In this document: piece after piece, positions 38,481 through 45,282 of the stretch
How positions within the stretch are numbered: position 1 is the stretch's first letter
Layout of the letters: each line of letters opens with the position of its first letter
Source: an uncultured Bacteroidota bacterium
GTDB lineage: Bacteria > Bacteroidota > Bacteroidia > Chitinophagales > Chitinophagaceae
Reading direction: 5' to 3'
Assembly (NCBI GenBank): GCA_903853805.1
Contig: CAINUN010000055.1
Span: 1 to 64,000 of the forward strand
DNA length: 64,000 nt
Made by a program: the position numbers and the translations under genes
The notes under the pieces: generated by a model
Seen by the model: the letters and a program-made list of their open reading frames with translations, nothing else
Told to the model about the DNA's origin: nothing
Database searches by the model: none

Positions 38481-39254
38481 TTAAGACGAAGATAATGGTT
38501 TCAAAATAACCTTACATCCAAATCCTACTGAAGTAAAATATTCACAACTCATTGCTGCCAATTTTGCTCGTTCAGTGATGTTTTTTATTCCATTTTTATA
38601 AACAATAGCATCTAAATCAAATCCATTACCATCATCTAATACACTCAGCGAAAATTGAGGTCGGACTTTTAGGTGTATAACTATGTTTTGGGCATTTGCA
38701 TGTTTCAAGATGTTTTGAATCAGTTCCTGAAAAATGCGGAAGATTAAGGTTTCTTGATCTTTAGTAAGATTCAATTCTGTACCATCATATTCATAATCCA
38801 CATGAATGCCATGAAAACTATAAATCCTTTCCACTATCATTTTAATCATTTCATCTAATGTTTTAATTAGAATGAAATGCCTGCTGAGTGTTCTACTGAT
38901 AATGCGAATATGATCTGTTGTTTCTTGTAATGTCTTTTGATATGGCTGTAGTTGTTCTCTTAATTCATCGTCATGAATCATCAAAATGTTCATGCCGTAA
39001 CTTACTGAAGTCAGCATCATGCAAATATTATCGTGCAACTCTAGACCTATATTAGTCATAACCGATTCACTCACCTCTATTTCTGCTTTTCTTAATTCTT
39101 TTTCATAGTTTACTGCAAGCTCTTGAACTTTTACTTCCTGTTCTGCTTGGTGTTTGTGTGAAAGAGAAATGATGACTGCAATAACAGCTACACACAACAA
39201 TAAAATGATGGTGCTAATAATAATTGTTTCTAAAAGCAAACTTTCGTTGTTCAT
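38481..39254 (-). CDS. Sensor histidine kinase (HisKA_3-like)
   Basis: 257 residues. One N-terminal membrane helix (IIISTIILLLCVAVIAVIISL), a short coiled coil, the dimerisation/phosphoacceptor box GLELHDNICMML (His74), and an HATPase domain with FQELIQNILKHANAQ (N box) and VLDDGNGF (G1 box). There is no large sensor domain, so signal detection may lie in the partner membrane protein, with which it overlaps by 4 bases (39251-39254). Confidence 0.88.
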   Translation of the reverse strand: MNNESLLLETIIISTIILLLCVAVIAVIISLSHKHQAEQEVKVQELAVNYEKELRKAEIEVSESVMTNIGLELHDNICMMLTSVSYGMNILMIHDDELREQLQPYQKTLQETTDHIRIISRTLSRHFILIKTLDEMIKMIVERIYSFHGIHVDYEYDGTELNLTKDQETLIFRIFQELIQNILKHANAQNIVIHLKVRPQFSLSVLDDGNGFDLDAIVYKNGIKNITERAKLAAMSCEYFTSVGFGCKVILKPLSSS

Positions 39255-39904
39255 GCTGTTGTTGATAATAATTTGATTTGCTGCCTTCTAAAGTAATAAA
39301 AGATGAGCCCTGTAACTGGATATAGAAAGGTGTTAAAAACGCCATTGATGTTCATTATAATAATCATAAAACTCAAAGAGGTATCGGTGTTATTTTTAAC
39401 TATTAATGACGGAATTTGAACTAAATAGTATACGATTTGAACAAAGCTTAACCAGAAAATCATATTTTTAGTAAGCGAAGTTTCTTTAGAATGATATTTT
39501 TCAAAAAGGACATAAAAATAACTAACCCCTATAAACATACTTCCAACAAAATAATCCCTGTCATTTACTATCAGGGAATGAATATCATAATGCGCTATAG
39601 ACCAAATATTAAAGGCAATGATGACCAATAAGATACTTTTTTTAACAAAAACATGGTCAATCATTGCCCTTGCAGCCAAGAGTACTAAGGTTACATCTAT
39701 AAAAATGTAGAGATTACTTAACCAAATATTGTACTGATGGAGGAGTCTAATTAGGATAAAGTAATTCGTCCAATCGCAAATCGTTCCTAAAAAAATGTGC
39801 ATCGCTAAAAAGCGGAATGGTTTCGTTAAGTATTTCCAGGAAACAATAGTGAGCACCGTGCCTACTACTTCACTGATATAATTAGACCAATCGAAAAGAT
39901 TCAT
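39251..39904 (-). CDS. Hypothetical multi-spanning membrane protein, likely sensor of the two-component operon
   Basis: 217 residues with about seven hydrophobic segments (VVGTVLTIVSWKYL, FLAMHIFLGTIC, LYIFIDVTLVLLAA, ILLVIIAFNIW and others). No known domain recognised. First gene of an operon with a sensor-poor histidine kinase and a response regulator; the 4-base overlap suggests co-translation. Inferred role: signal input for the kinase. Confidence 0.65.
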   Translation of the reverse strand: MNLFDWSNYISEVVGTVLTIVSWKYLTKPFRFLAMHIFLGTICDWTNYFILIRLLHQYNIWLSNLYIFIDVTLVLLAARAMIDHVFVKKSILLVIIAFNIWSIAHYDIHSLIVNDRDYFVGSMFIGVSYFYVLFEKYHSKETSLTKNMIFWLSFVQIVYYLVQIPSLIVKNNTDTSLSFMIIIMNINGVFNTFLYPVTGLIFYYFRRQQIKLLSTTA

Positions 39905-39939
39905 TGATAGCTATTATTATTGAACGAAAGTCTAAGTTA

Positions 39940-40812
39940 CTATTGTAGTTGTATAACGCCACAAGTATAAGGACAAGGCATGTGATTGTCATCCACAGCT
40001 ACGGTCCATCCACTACGAGTACCTGCAACCCTAAGATTGTTTACTGCTGCTACTACATGATCATGTTTGTAAATAAACACGCCCTCAACATTTGCTTTTC
40101 TAGCTGCGGGAAAGAAATACAACTTTGAACCATTGCCATGATTGGCATTATACAATTCTTGTAATTCCTTTTCTGTCATCAAATTTGCTCTTGCATTGTC
40201 TGCTTCTGTATCTCCATCATGGTCTTTATAAGGCGTGAAGTTGATACCATCGCGTTTGATTTGCATATTTGTTTGGTATTCTGTAATCAAATCATTTGCG
40301 TTTGAGGCAAGATTAAATTGTGTTCCATCCCAAGTATAACTATCACCATAAACCACATTATAATCATGGTTTGTTGGCTCTTCTTGTTTGGCTTTGTCAT
40401 AAAGAAGTGGTTGGTAAATATTTACAAGACGACCATTATCCAAACCATAAGCAATGGCCAAACCACGAACATAATGTCCTTTGCAAATGGTGTCTTTATT
40501 AAAGTCTTCTATCAAACTTGTGACTGCAGTGAATTCAATGCTATCAATGAAATTGAGGTCTTGACTCATATTTCTATTATCTCTGAAGAAGGGAGAAAAG
40601 TCATCATTCATTTTTTTGGCATCAGCATAACTGATGGCATGGTCATCAACGTTGATTGCATCTTGCGAACCACAATCATTTGCAGCAACCCTTAATGAGG
40701 CAGCTTCAGGTGCATTGCTTGTTGATTCAGAATTGCTGCCACCACAAGCATTTAATACAATTGATGCAAGACAAATGCTTGCCATACCCAATAGAAGTTT
40801 TGTGTTTTTCAT
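39940..40812 (-). CDS. Lipoprotein of unknown function
   Basis: I place the start at 40812, giving MKNTKLLLGMASICLASIVLNACGG with a lipobox (LNAC); the frame is open 14 codons further. The mature part has short repeated patterns such as DDFSPFFRDNRNMSQD and NHDYNVVYGDSYTWDG and ends CGVIQLQ. A Ser/Ala-rich linker follows the cysteine. No domain recognised. It lies upstream of (but 35 bases from) the two-component operon on the same strand. Confidence 0.7.
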   Translation of the reverse strand: MKNTKLLLGMASICLASIVLNACGGSNSESTSNAPEAASLRVAANDCGSQDAINVDDHAISYADAKKMNDDFSPFFRDNRNMSQDLNFIDSIEFTAVTSLIEDFNKDTICKGHYVRGLAIAYGLDNGRLVNIYQPLLYDKAKQEEPTNHDYNVVYGDSYTWDGTQFNLASNANDLITEYQTNMQIKRDGINFTPYKDHDGDTEADNARANLMTEKELQELYNANHGNGSKLYFFPAARKANVEGVFIYKHDHVVAAVNNLRVAGTRSGWTVAVDDNHMPCPYTCGVIQLQ

Positions 40813-40870
40813 TTTAAAAAAATTTAGACCGCCAAATTGGTAACTAAAAAACACCTAACAAAATTATTTG

Positions 40871-40997
40871 GACAGGATTTTTCCTCCAGGTCGACAGGAT
40901 TTTTCCTCCAGGTCGACAGGATTTTTCCTCTAGGTCACAGGATTTTTCCTCCAAGTCGACAGGATTTTTCCCCCAAATCAAGGGGAAAAATCCTGTG
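40871..40997. repeat. Five 21-22-bp tandem repeats with a terminal inverted copy
   Basis: Units start at 40871, 40893, 40915, 40937 and 40958 and read (G)ACAGGATTTTTCCTCCAGGTC with a few changes. The end of the array (40980-40997) is an inverted partial copy (GGAAAAATCCTGTG), so the last unit and this copy form a hairpin. It lies 58 bases upstream of the lipoprotein gene at 39940-40812 (minus strand). Confidence 0.85.
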
Positions 40998-41158
40998 CCA
41001 TTTGGGGTGAAATCCCTTTTTTCAGACCATTTATTCTCTCCAATTTTACACCGGATTTGGAAGTTCATTTTTTCATTGTTGTCACAAACTAAAAGAAATG
41101 CTCCTTACATATCCACTAGTTAAAAACTCAACCTTAAACTTTTTTTAAAAACAAAATC

Positions 41159-41473
41159 ATGAATAACACTTTAGTCCTTGTCGCTTCTTTTGCTTTTGTA
41201 TTCACAGCCATCAATCAGGTTATTTCCCTACCTACAGGCATTCGCACAATCCTCAACGAACAGTTACCTACTCCTTTGCTTATTGTTTTACACGCTGTTG
41301 GTTGCTTAATGTATGGAGGATGGTGTGTTTATGGTTTTTTGAAATCCGACCCTGCAATGATTATTGGTTGTTGCCTTGGTGTAATGTGTTCTTTATCCAT
41401 GCTCATTTTTGCTGCATGGGCAAAGATCAACAAGGGCAATTTTGATAAAAAACACTTTCTGAAAAACAAATAA
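41159..41473 (+). CDS. Small hypothetical membrane protein
   Basis: 104 residues with three hydrophobic helices (VLVASFAFVFTAINQVI, LLIVLHAVGCLMYGGWCVYGF, MIIGCCLGVMCSLSMLIFAAW) and a lysine-rich end. No domain recognised. A long leader (about 160 bases to the repeat array) precedes it. Confidence 0.65.
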   Translation: MNNTLVLVASFAFVFTAINQVISLPTGIRTILNEQLPTPLLIVLHAVGCLMYGGWCVYGFLKSDPAMIIGCCLGVMCSLSMLIFAAWAKINKGNFDKKHFLKNK

Positions 41474-41877
41474 ACCCTTTAACCCGGTAAAAGCCGCCCC
41501 TTTGGCCCCTTTTACTATGAAATACCCCGCTAACCTTTAGCCCCTTCACTTTGAAACACTATCCAAAACAAACTCAAAAAAATCGTCCACGTTTATAGGA
41601 GAGAATGTGAGATTTTTTTAAACGGATAGCTCTTTTATTTTTTGATATTAATCAATACGAATTCATCTATAAACCCTATCATTTTATGATGTATGATTTG
41701 CGATTTAGAAAATAGAAGCAGATTTTTTTTTGTTGTTGATAATAGTAAATAAGGATTGATTGAAATGAGTATATAAGGACTGATAGGAGACAATGAATGA
41801 TTAAGTAAACTTTTTGAAAACACCCACTAACGTGGAATACTTAGGCGGGATAATAACACTATAAAACATTTAGCACC
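41474..41877. other. Intergenic region with one imperfect hairpin
   Basis: 404 bases. GTAAAAG (41487-41493) pairs with CTTTTAC (41509-41515), with an inner GCC/GGC, just after the 104-residue gene: a likely transcript end without a T-run. The rest is AT-rich with no ORF I trust. Confidence 0.5.
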
Positions 41878-42084
41878 ATGAATACAACAATTAAATACAC
41901 GGGCATCCTTCAATGGAATGAAAAGGTCTATTCTAAACCTTATATTTCTGTAAACGATAGAGCCCAACCACATCATAACGAACTCGTGCTCATCCACACC
42001 GGCAACAGCCAATTTGTAGTTGTGCCTTATAGCAATCAAGACAGCATTGCTGGCGTGGTAGAAAACGTGTTTGAAAGTTTATAA
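41878..42084 (+). CDS. Small hypothetical protein
   Basis: 68 residues: MNTTIKYTGILQWNEKVYSK, then ELVLIHTGNSQFVVVPYSN and a charged end. Soluble and beta-rich. Not recognised. First gene of a tight cluster of small genes leading to a phage-type lysozyme, so it may belong to that module. Confidence 0.55.
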   Translation: MNTTIKYTGILQWNEKVYSKPYISVNDRAQPHHNELVLIHTGNSQFVVVPYSNQDSIAGVVENVFESL

Positions 42085-42113
42085 CCAAATAAAGTAAAAC
42101 ACAGTTAATAAGT

Positions 42114-42218
42114 ATGCCTCAAAATAGAAAAATTAGATTCAGAAATTGGCGTAGAACAATTATTCTATTGCTCAGTTTGATCATTTTTTACTTATTGTTT
42201 AAAACCCTTTATAGTTAA
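42114..42218 (+). CDS. 34-residue membrane peptide
   Basis: ATG 42114 to TAA 42218: a strongly basic N-terminus (RKIRFRNWRRT) followed by one hydrophobic helix (IILLLSLIIFYLLF). Size and shape are like small holin- or antiholin-type peptides. The lysozyme gene lies 500 bases downstream. No homology claimed. Confidence 0.5.
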   Translation: MPQNRKIRFRNWRRTIILLLSLIIFYLLFKTLYS

Positions 42219-42242
42219 CCTTAACAATACAATTGTTCTACT

Positions 42243-42530
42243 ATGGTGAATCACCTCCAAAAAATAGCACAGGAAAAAATAGAGCAATATCAAGAATTGG
42301 TAGACTCTATTATTCAGTTAATCATCTTGCATGAATACGACAATATTATTCAGTCGGACGATAAAGACAGCATACTGCAACAAATAAAAGAACTCCTGCC
42401 CGAAGTGGACAGTTCGAAGCTCAATTTTTTGGAAATGAAAAAGCTTTTAGAAGATGAAGTGTATAGAATCAATGCCGAAAAAGAAAAACTTCAGCTTCAA
42501 TATAGCACCATCAATACCAATAAAAAATAA
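42243..42530 (+). CDS. Small coiled-coil hypothetical protein
   Basis: 95 residues, nearly all helix-forming with heptad-like Leu/Ile spacing (LQKIAQEKIEQYQELVDSI, MKKLLEDEVYRINAEKEKLQL). No known domain. It lies between two one-helix membrane peptides in the lysozyme cluster. Possibly a spanin- or scaffold-like partner, by context only. Confidence 0.55.
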   Translation: MVNHLQKIAQEKIEQYQELVDSIIQLIILHEYDNIIQSDDKDSILQQIKELLPEVDSSKLNFLEMKKLLEDEVYRINAEKEKLQLQYSTINTNKK

Positions 42531-42542
42531 ACCACCAATCTT

Positions 42543-42644
42543 ATGAAAAAGCATCTTAAAAACCTTTCTTGGATAGCTACTTCCATTGCATTAGTCTTCT
42601 ATCTTAAAATATTGATGGGCGCTATGCTGACTTGCTATTTTTAA
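42543..42644 (+). CDS. 33-residue membrane peptide
   Basis: ATG 42543 to TAA 42644: MKKHLKNLSWIATSIALVFYL, a short basic head and one hydrophobic helix, ending MLTCYF. It starts 12 bases after the coiled-coil gene and ends 25 bases before the pseudoknot element. A candidate holin-like peptide, by position only. Confidence 0.5.
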   Translation: MKKHLKNLSWIATSIALVFYLKILMGAMLTCYF

Positions 42645-42669
42645 GAAAAACAACCAATCACATACATTA

Positions 42670-42702
42670 CCTCGGTAGCCGAAAAGAGGAACTAGAGTAG
42701 GC
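42670..42702 (+). promoter_or_regulatory. Pseudoknot leader element, copy 2
   Basis: Stem 1 CCUC 42670-42673 pairs with GAGG 42686-42689 (4 bp). Stem 2 GCC 42678-42680 pairs with GGC 42700-42702. Loop 2 GAAAA, loop 3 ends AGAGUA. It ends 19 nt before the lysozyme ATG. The U-A pair in stem 1 replaces a C-G pair of copies 1, 3 and 5, a compensated change. Confidence 0.75.
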
Positions 42703-42721
42703 GATAATAAAAACATTAATC

Positions 42722-43180
42722 ATGGCACCTGACAAAGCTTGTTACGACTTTATTAAAAGCAAAGAAGGTTTATTTCTGAAAGCTTATACGGATTCCGCCG
42801 GAATTTGGACCATCGGCTACGGAACTATTAAGTATGAAAACAATGTAATGGTTAAAAAAGGCGATGTCATTACTGAACAAAGAGCCAACGAATTGCTCAA
42901 ATATGAAGTGGATAAGAAAGCCATTAGTGTAGTGAGTATGACTACTAAGAAAAACCTAACTCAAAATCAGTTTAATGCCCTTGTAAGTTTTGCCTACAAT
43001 GTGGGTGTTGCCGCATTGCAGGGTTCTACTTTATTAAAAAGAGTATTGGCCAATCCAAAAGACGCCACCATTCGCGATGCTTTTATGATGTGGAACAAAT
43101 GCCATGTGGATGGAAAATTAGTTGTAGTGGCAGGTTTGACCAATAGGCGCAGATCAGAAGCCGATTTGTATTTTTCTTAA
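42722..43180 (+). CDS. Phage-type lysozyme (GH24 endolysin)
   Basis: 152 residues. The T4-lysozyme-family catalytic triad is visible: E15 (KSKEGLFLKAY), D24 (AYTDSAGIW) and T30 in WTIGYGT. The later core NQFNALVSFAYNVGVAALQGSTLLKR is typical. It cleaves the glycan strand of peptidoglycan. No signal peptide, so release would need a holin; two one-helix peptides lie upstream. It follows pseudoknot copy 2 by 19 nt. Either the relic of a prophage lysis cassette or a domesticated one. Confidence 0.88.
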   Translation: MAPDKACYDFIKSKEGLFLKAYTDSAGIWTIGYGTIKYENNVMVKKGDVITEQRANELLKYEVDKKAISVVSMTTKKNLTQNQFNALVSFAYNVGVAALQGSTLLKRVLANPKDATIRDAFMMWNKCHVDGKLVVVAGLTNRRRSEADLYFS

Positions 43181-43219
43181 AAAAAATTACAGCACCTGAA
43201 AGGGTAAATCTTAAAAACA

Positions 43220-44146
43220 ATGAGTATGAATATTGAGTTTTTCCAAGACATGAAAGAACGACAATGGTTTCGGTTTTTATACCTCACCATCATTTTTATT
43301 GTTGTTGTTTATGTGGCAACGCATCTGTTTTTCACCAAGAATTCTTTTGAGTTTGCACAATTAAGCACCACTCAAAACCAACAAATCAACAAGATATATT
43401 TCAACAACGATTCCTTTCCATCATCTAATGGAAGTCCTCAACAAATCAATACAACTATTACCTACTTAGCCGTAGATACCATTTGCAAAAGTTGCGACGT
43501 TCGAAGCGTAAAACTTTCTGAAAAATGTTATCGAACCAAGTTGTATTTGCAAAACGAATTCAATGGCACGATTGATAGCAATCAAATGAAAGGAATCATG
43601 AAGTACTTGTGCAATGCCGGCGACCTCGAAGCCACAAGCTACCTTGCCAATTTCAACTTCAAAGTAAAATCCTTCTTCTGGCTTTCCGAGAGTGGTGGGT
43701 GCTATCTCGAAGTAGTATTTTGGTCTATCCTCGGTGTGTTGTGCAGCATTATTTATTATGTGGGGCAAGTCATCAAAAACAGTACGACCGACCCTGCCAA
43801 TGCCAAGTCGAAATTCGATGAAACCGAAATACCACACTCTCTTGCTAAGTTGATATATGCCCCCGTTTGCACCCTCATTATTGTGTTGGGCTACAACTTG
43901 GTGAAAGCACAAAACCCCGTAGAAATCAATTCAGGTAAAGGGCTGTTAGTCTTTGCATTCATTGCCGGTTTTTACAGTAGCCGCCTTATTTCCTTCTTAG
44001 ACCGACTGCGCGATTTGCTCTTGCCCAATAGCGGCACCGCCGATTTGCCAGAAATGCTGACGCCTGTTTTAACGCCCGAAGAAGAAGCACCTAAAGAAAA
44101 TACAACCAACGATATTCCTCCAAAAGAGGTAAAGTCTGAACTATGA
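43220..44146 (+). CDS. Hypothetical membrane protein ending in a repeat-encoded C-terminus
   Basis: 308 residues with about four membrane helices: one near the N-terminus (YLTIIFIVVVYVATHLFF), then an external region with several Cys (KSCDVRSVKLSEKC), then VVFWSILGVLCSIIYYVG, IYAPVCTLIIVLGYNLV and LLVFAFIAGFYSSRLI, and a Pro/Glu-rich tail. Its last codons (SEL and TGA) lie in the first unit of the GTCTGAACTATGA repeat, so the repeat supplies the end of the protein. The GxxExxY gene ends in the same way. Function unknown; it neighbours the lysozyme. Confidence 0.65.
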   Translation: MSMNIEFFQDMKERQWFRFLYLTIIFIVVVYVATHLFFTKNSFEFAQLSTTQNQQINKIYFNNDSFPSSNGSPQQINTTITYLAVDTICKSCDVRSVKLSEKCYRTKLYLQNEFNGTIDSNQMKGIMKYLCNAGDLEATSYLANFNFKVKSFFWLSESGGCYLEVVFWSILGVLCSIIYYVGQVIKNSTTDPANAKSKFDETEIPHSLAKLIYAPVCTLIIVLGYNLVKAQNPVEINSGKGLLVFAFIAGFYSSRLISFLDRLRDLLLPNSGTADLPEMLTPVLTPEEEAPKENTTNDIPPKEVKSEL

Positions 44147-44220
44147 TTATCATGATTCATTTGATTATTGAGATATGCTGTCTGAACTATGATGACCATG
44201 ATTCATTTGATTATTGAGAA
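44134..44220 (+). repeat. Two direct units of the GTCTGAACTATGA repeat
   Basis: Units begin at 44134 and 44180; each starts GTCTGAACTATGA and continues ATGATTCATTTGATTATTGAG. The first overlaps the 3-prime end of the 308-residue gene. Opposite-orientation copies lie at 44283-44312. Confidence 0.85.
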
Positions 44221-44282
44221 ACTTAAGTGAAACAAATTTTTAACCACGCAATTCAAATCAAAAGATCCATACAAATCAGAAA

Positions 44283-44312
44283 AATCACAGTTCAGACAAT
44301 CACAGTTCAGAC
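44283..44312 (-). repeat. Two inverted short units of the same repeat
   Basis: AATCACAGTTCAGAC occurs at 44283-44297 and again at 44298-44312. It is the inverse complement (one change) of the first 15 bases of the forward unit. It lies just before the GxxExxY start codon (44319). Confidence 0.85.
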
Positions 44313-44318
44313 AACATA

Positions 44319-44723
44319 ATGCAGAAAATGATAAACGAAAAATACAAACACTCAGCCATTACTGCCAAAATCATTGGCTGTGCTATGGAAGTTCATAGAC
44401 AGTTGGGCACTGGCTTTCAGGAGGTCATTTATCAAAGGGCATTAGAGATTGAAATGGGTGTAGCAGGAATAGCATACCTACGCGAATTTGAAATGCCCAT
44501 CATTTATAAAGATGCACAAATAGGCACGAGACGGGTAGATTTTTTAGTAGAAAACATCATCAGTGTTGAACTTAAAGCCATTACCAAACTCGAAGATGTT
44601 CATTTTGCACAAGCAATTAACTACCTCGAAGCCTACAACTTAGAAATTGGTTTGCTCCTCAATTTTGGAGAAACAAGCCTGAATTATAAAAGATTGACAA
44701 ATAAAAAATGGTCTGAACTATGA
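44319..44723 (+). CDS. GxxExxY protein (PD-(D/E)xK nuclease-like fold)
   Basis: 134 residues. The signature GFQEVIY (G32, E35, Y38) and the core RRVDFLVENIISVELKAI give D74 and the E84-x-K86 pair of the PD-(D/E)xK fold. All catalytic-style residues are present, so nuclease activity is possible though the family's function is unknown. The gene is flanked by copies of one repeat in both orientations, and its own last codons (SEL, TGA) are inside the first downstream unit. This is the arrangement expected of a small mobile or RNA-processing element. Confidence 0.85.
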   Translation: MQKMINEKYKHSAITAKIIGCAMEVHRQLGTGFQEVIYQRALEIEMGVAGIAYLREFEMPIIYKDAQIGTRRVDFLVENIISVELKAITKLEDVHFAQAINYLEAYNLEIGLLLNFGETSLNYKRLTNKKWSEL

Positions 44724-44890
44724 TTATCATGATTCAATTGATTATTAAGAAACGCTGTCTGAACTATGATTATCATGATTCATTTGATTATAGAGATGCG
44801 CCGTCTGAACTATGATTATCATGATTCATTTGATTATAGAGATGCGCCGTCTGAACCATGATGACTATGATTCATTTGATTATTGAGATA
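44711..44890 (+). repeat. Four direct units of the GTCTGAACTATGA repeat
   Basis: Units begin at 44711, 44757, 44803 and 44849 with a strict 46-base period. The first encodes the end of the GxxExxY protein. The unit is GTCTGAACTATGATTATCATG followed by ATTCATTTGATTATAGAGATGCGCC, with the last unit slightly diverged. Confidence 0.85.
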
Positions 44891-44919
44891 CTAGAGTAAA
44901 AAACACACTCCATAAATAA

Positions 44920-44962
44920 AAATCATAGCAATCATATCAATCACAAGAATCACAGTTCAGAC
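44920..44962 (-). repeat. Inverted copy closing the repeat array
   Basis: Ends AATCACAGTTCAGAC (44948-44962), the inverse complement of the unit start, after AATCATAGCAATCATATC which mirrors the rest of the unit. With the forward units it can form a long stem. Pseudoknot copy 3 begins 13 bases later. Confidence 0.75.
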
Positions 44963-44975
44963 AACTAACAAGCAA

Positions 44976-45005
44976 CCCGGTAGCCGAAAAGGGATTAGAG
45001 TAGGC
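44976..45005 (+). promoter_or_regulatory. Pseudoknot leader element, copy 3
   Basis: Stem 1 CCC 44976-44978 with GGG 44991-44993; stem 2 GCC 44983-44985 with GGC 45003-45005; loop 2 GAAAA; loop 3 ATTAGAGTA. It ends 33 nt before the ATG of a T9SS remnant (45039). The element itself is intact although its gene is not. Confidence 0.75.
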
Positions 45006-45038
45006 AGATTCTTTTAACAAACAAAATTTATTAATAGC

Positions 45039-45226
45039 ATGAAAAAAATACTTCTACTCTTTATTATGATTTGGTCAATAATAACACATTGGTGTCTAAA
45101 ATTACTTTAGAAGATTTTAATGGTAAAAAAACAATAGATGTCAGCAGTTGGAGTTCAGGATTTTATTTTTATAATGTAAAATATCAGGGATTGGTTTTTG
45201 AAAAAGGTAAATTCTTTAAACAATAG
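45039..45226 (+). pseudogene. Remnant of a T9SS protein: signal peptide joined to the sorting tail
   Basis: The start ATG 45039 gives MKKILLLFIMIWS, the beginning of a signal peptide, but this frame ends at TAG 45108. A second frame, from about 45062 to TAG 45226, encodes a type A sorting tail (TLEDFNGKKTIDVSSW, SSGFYFYNVKYQG, GKFFKQ). The middle of the gene is therefore missing and the ends are joined out of frame. This is what a large internal deletion would leave. Its leader element (copy 3) is still in place, so the original gene was a member of the same set. Confidence 0.75.
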
Positions 45227-45236
45227 TTTTAGTCAC

Positions 45237-45269
45237 AAAGTTGCTTCCAGTAAACTTGGAAGCAACTTT
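45237..45269 (+). terminator. 13-bp hairpin between the T9SS remnant and the next T9SS gene
   Basis: AAAGTTGCTTCCA (45237-45249) pairs perfectly with TGGAAGCAACTTT (45257-45269). It starts 10 bases after the remnant's stop and ends 13 bases before the ATG at 45283. The run after it is CAAAAAAATTTTT, so it could be a terminator of the remnant or a leader structure of the next gene. Confidence 0.55.
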
Positions 45270-45282
45270 CAAAAAAATTTTT

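Noticed and set aside
40844-41068. Minus-strand ORF of 74 residues with repeated DLEEKSC
   Set aside because: It is the tandem 22-bp repeat read in frame. The start lies in a non-coding region and the ORF overlaps the leader of the lipoprotein gene.
41635-41823. 62-residue minus-strand ORF in the intergenic region
   Set aside because: Composed of Ser/Leu/Ile/Asn typical of AT-rich non-coding DNA; no recognisable start context or neighbours.
43466-43912. 148-residue minus-strand ORF inside the 308-residue membrane protein gene
   Set aside because: No motif. The plus-strand frame has clear membrane helices and continues to a proper end.
45241-45282. Start of the T9SS propeller gene at a TTG (45241)
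   Set aside because: The extra codons lie in the arm of a hairpin and would precede the signal peptide. The ATG at 45283 opens a normal signal peptide.
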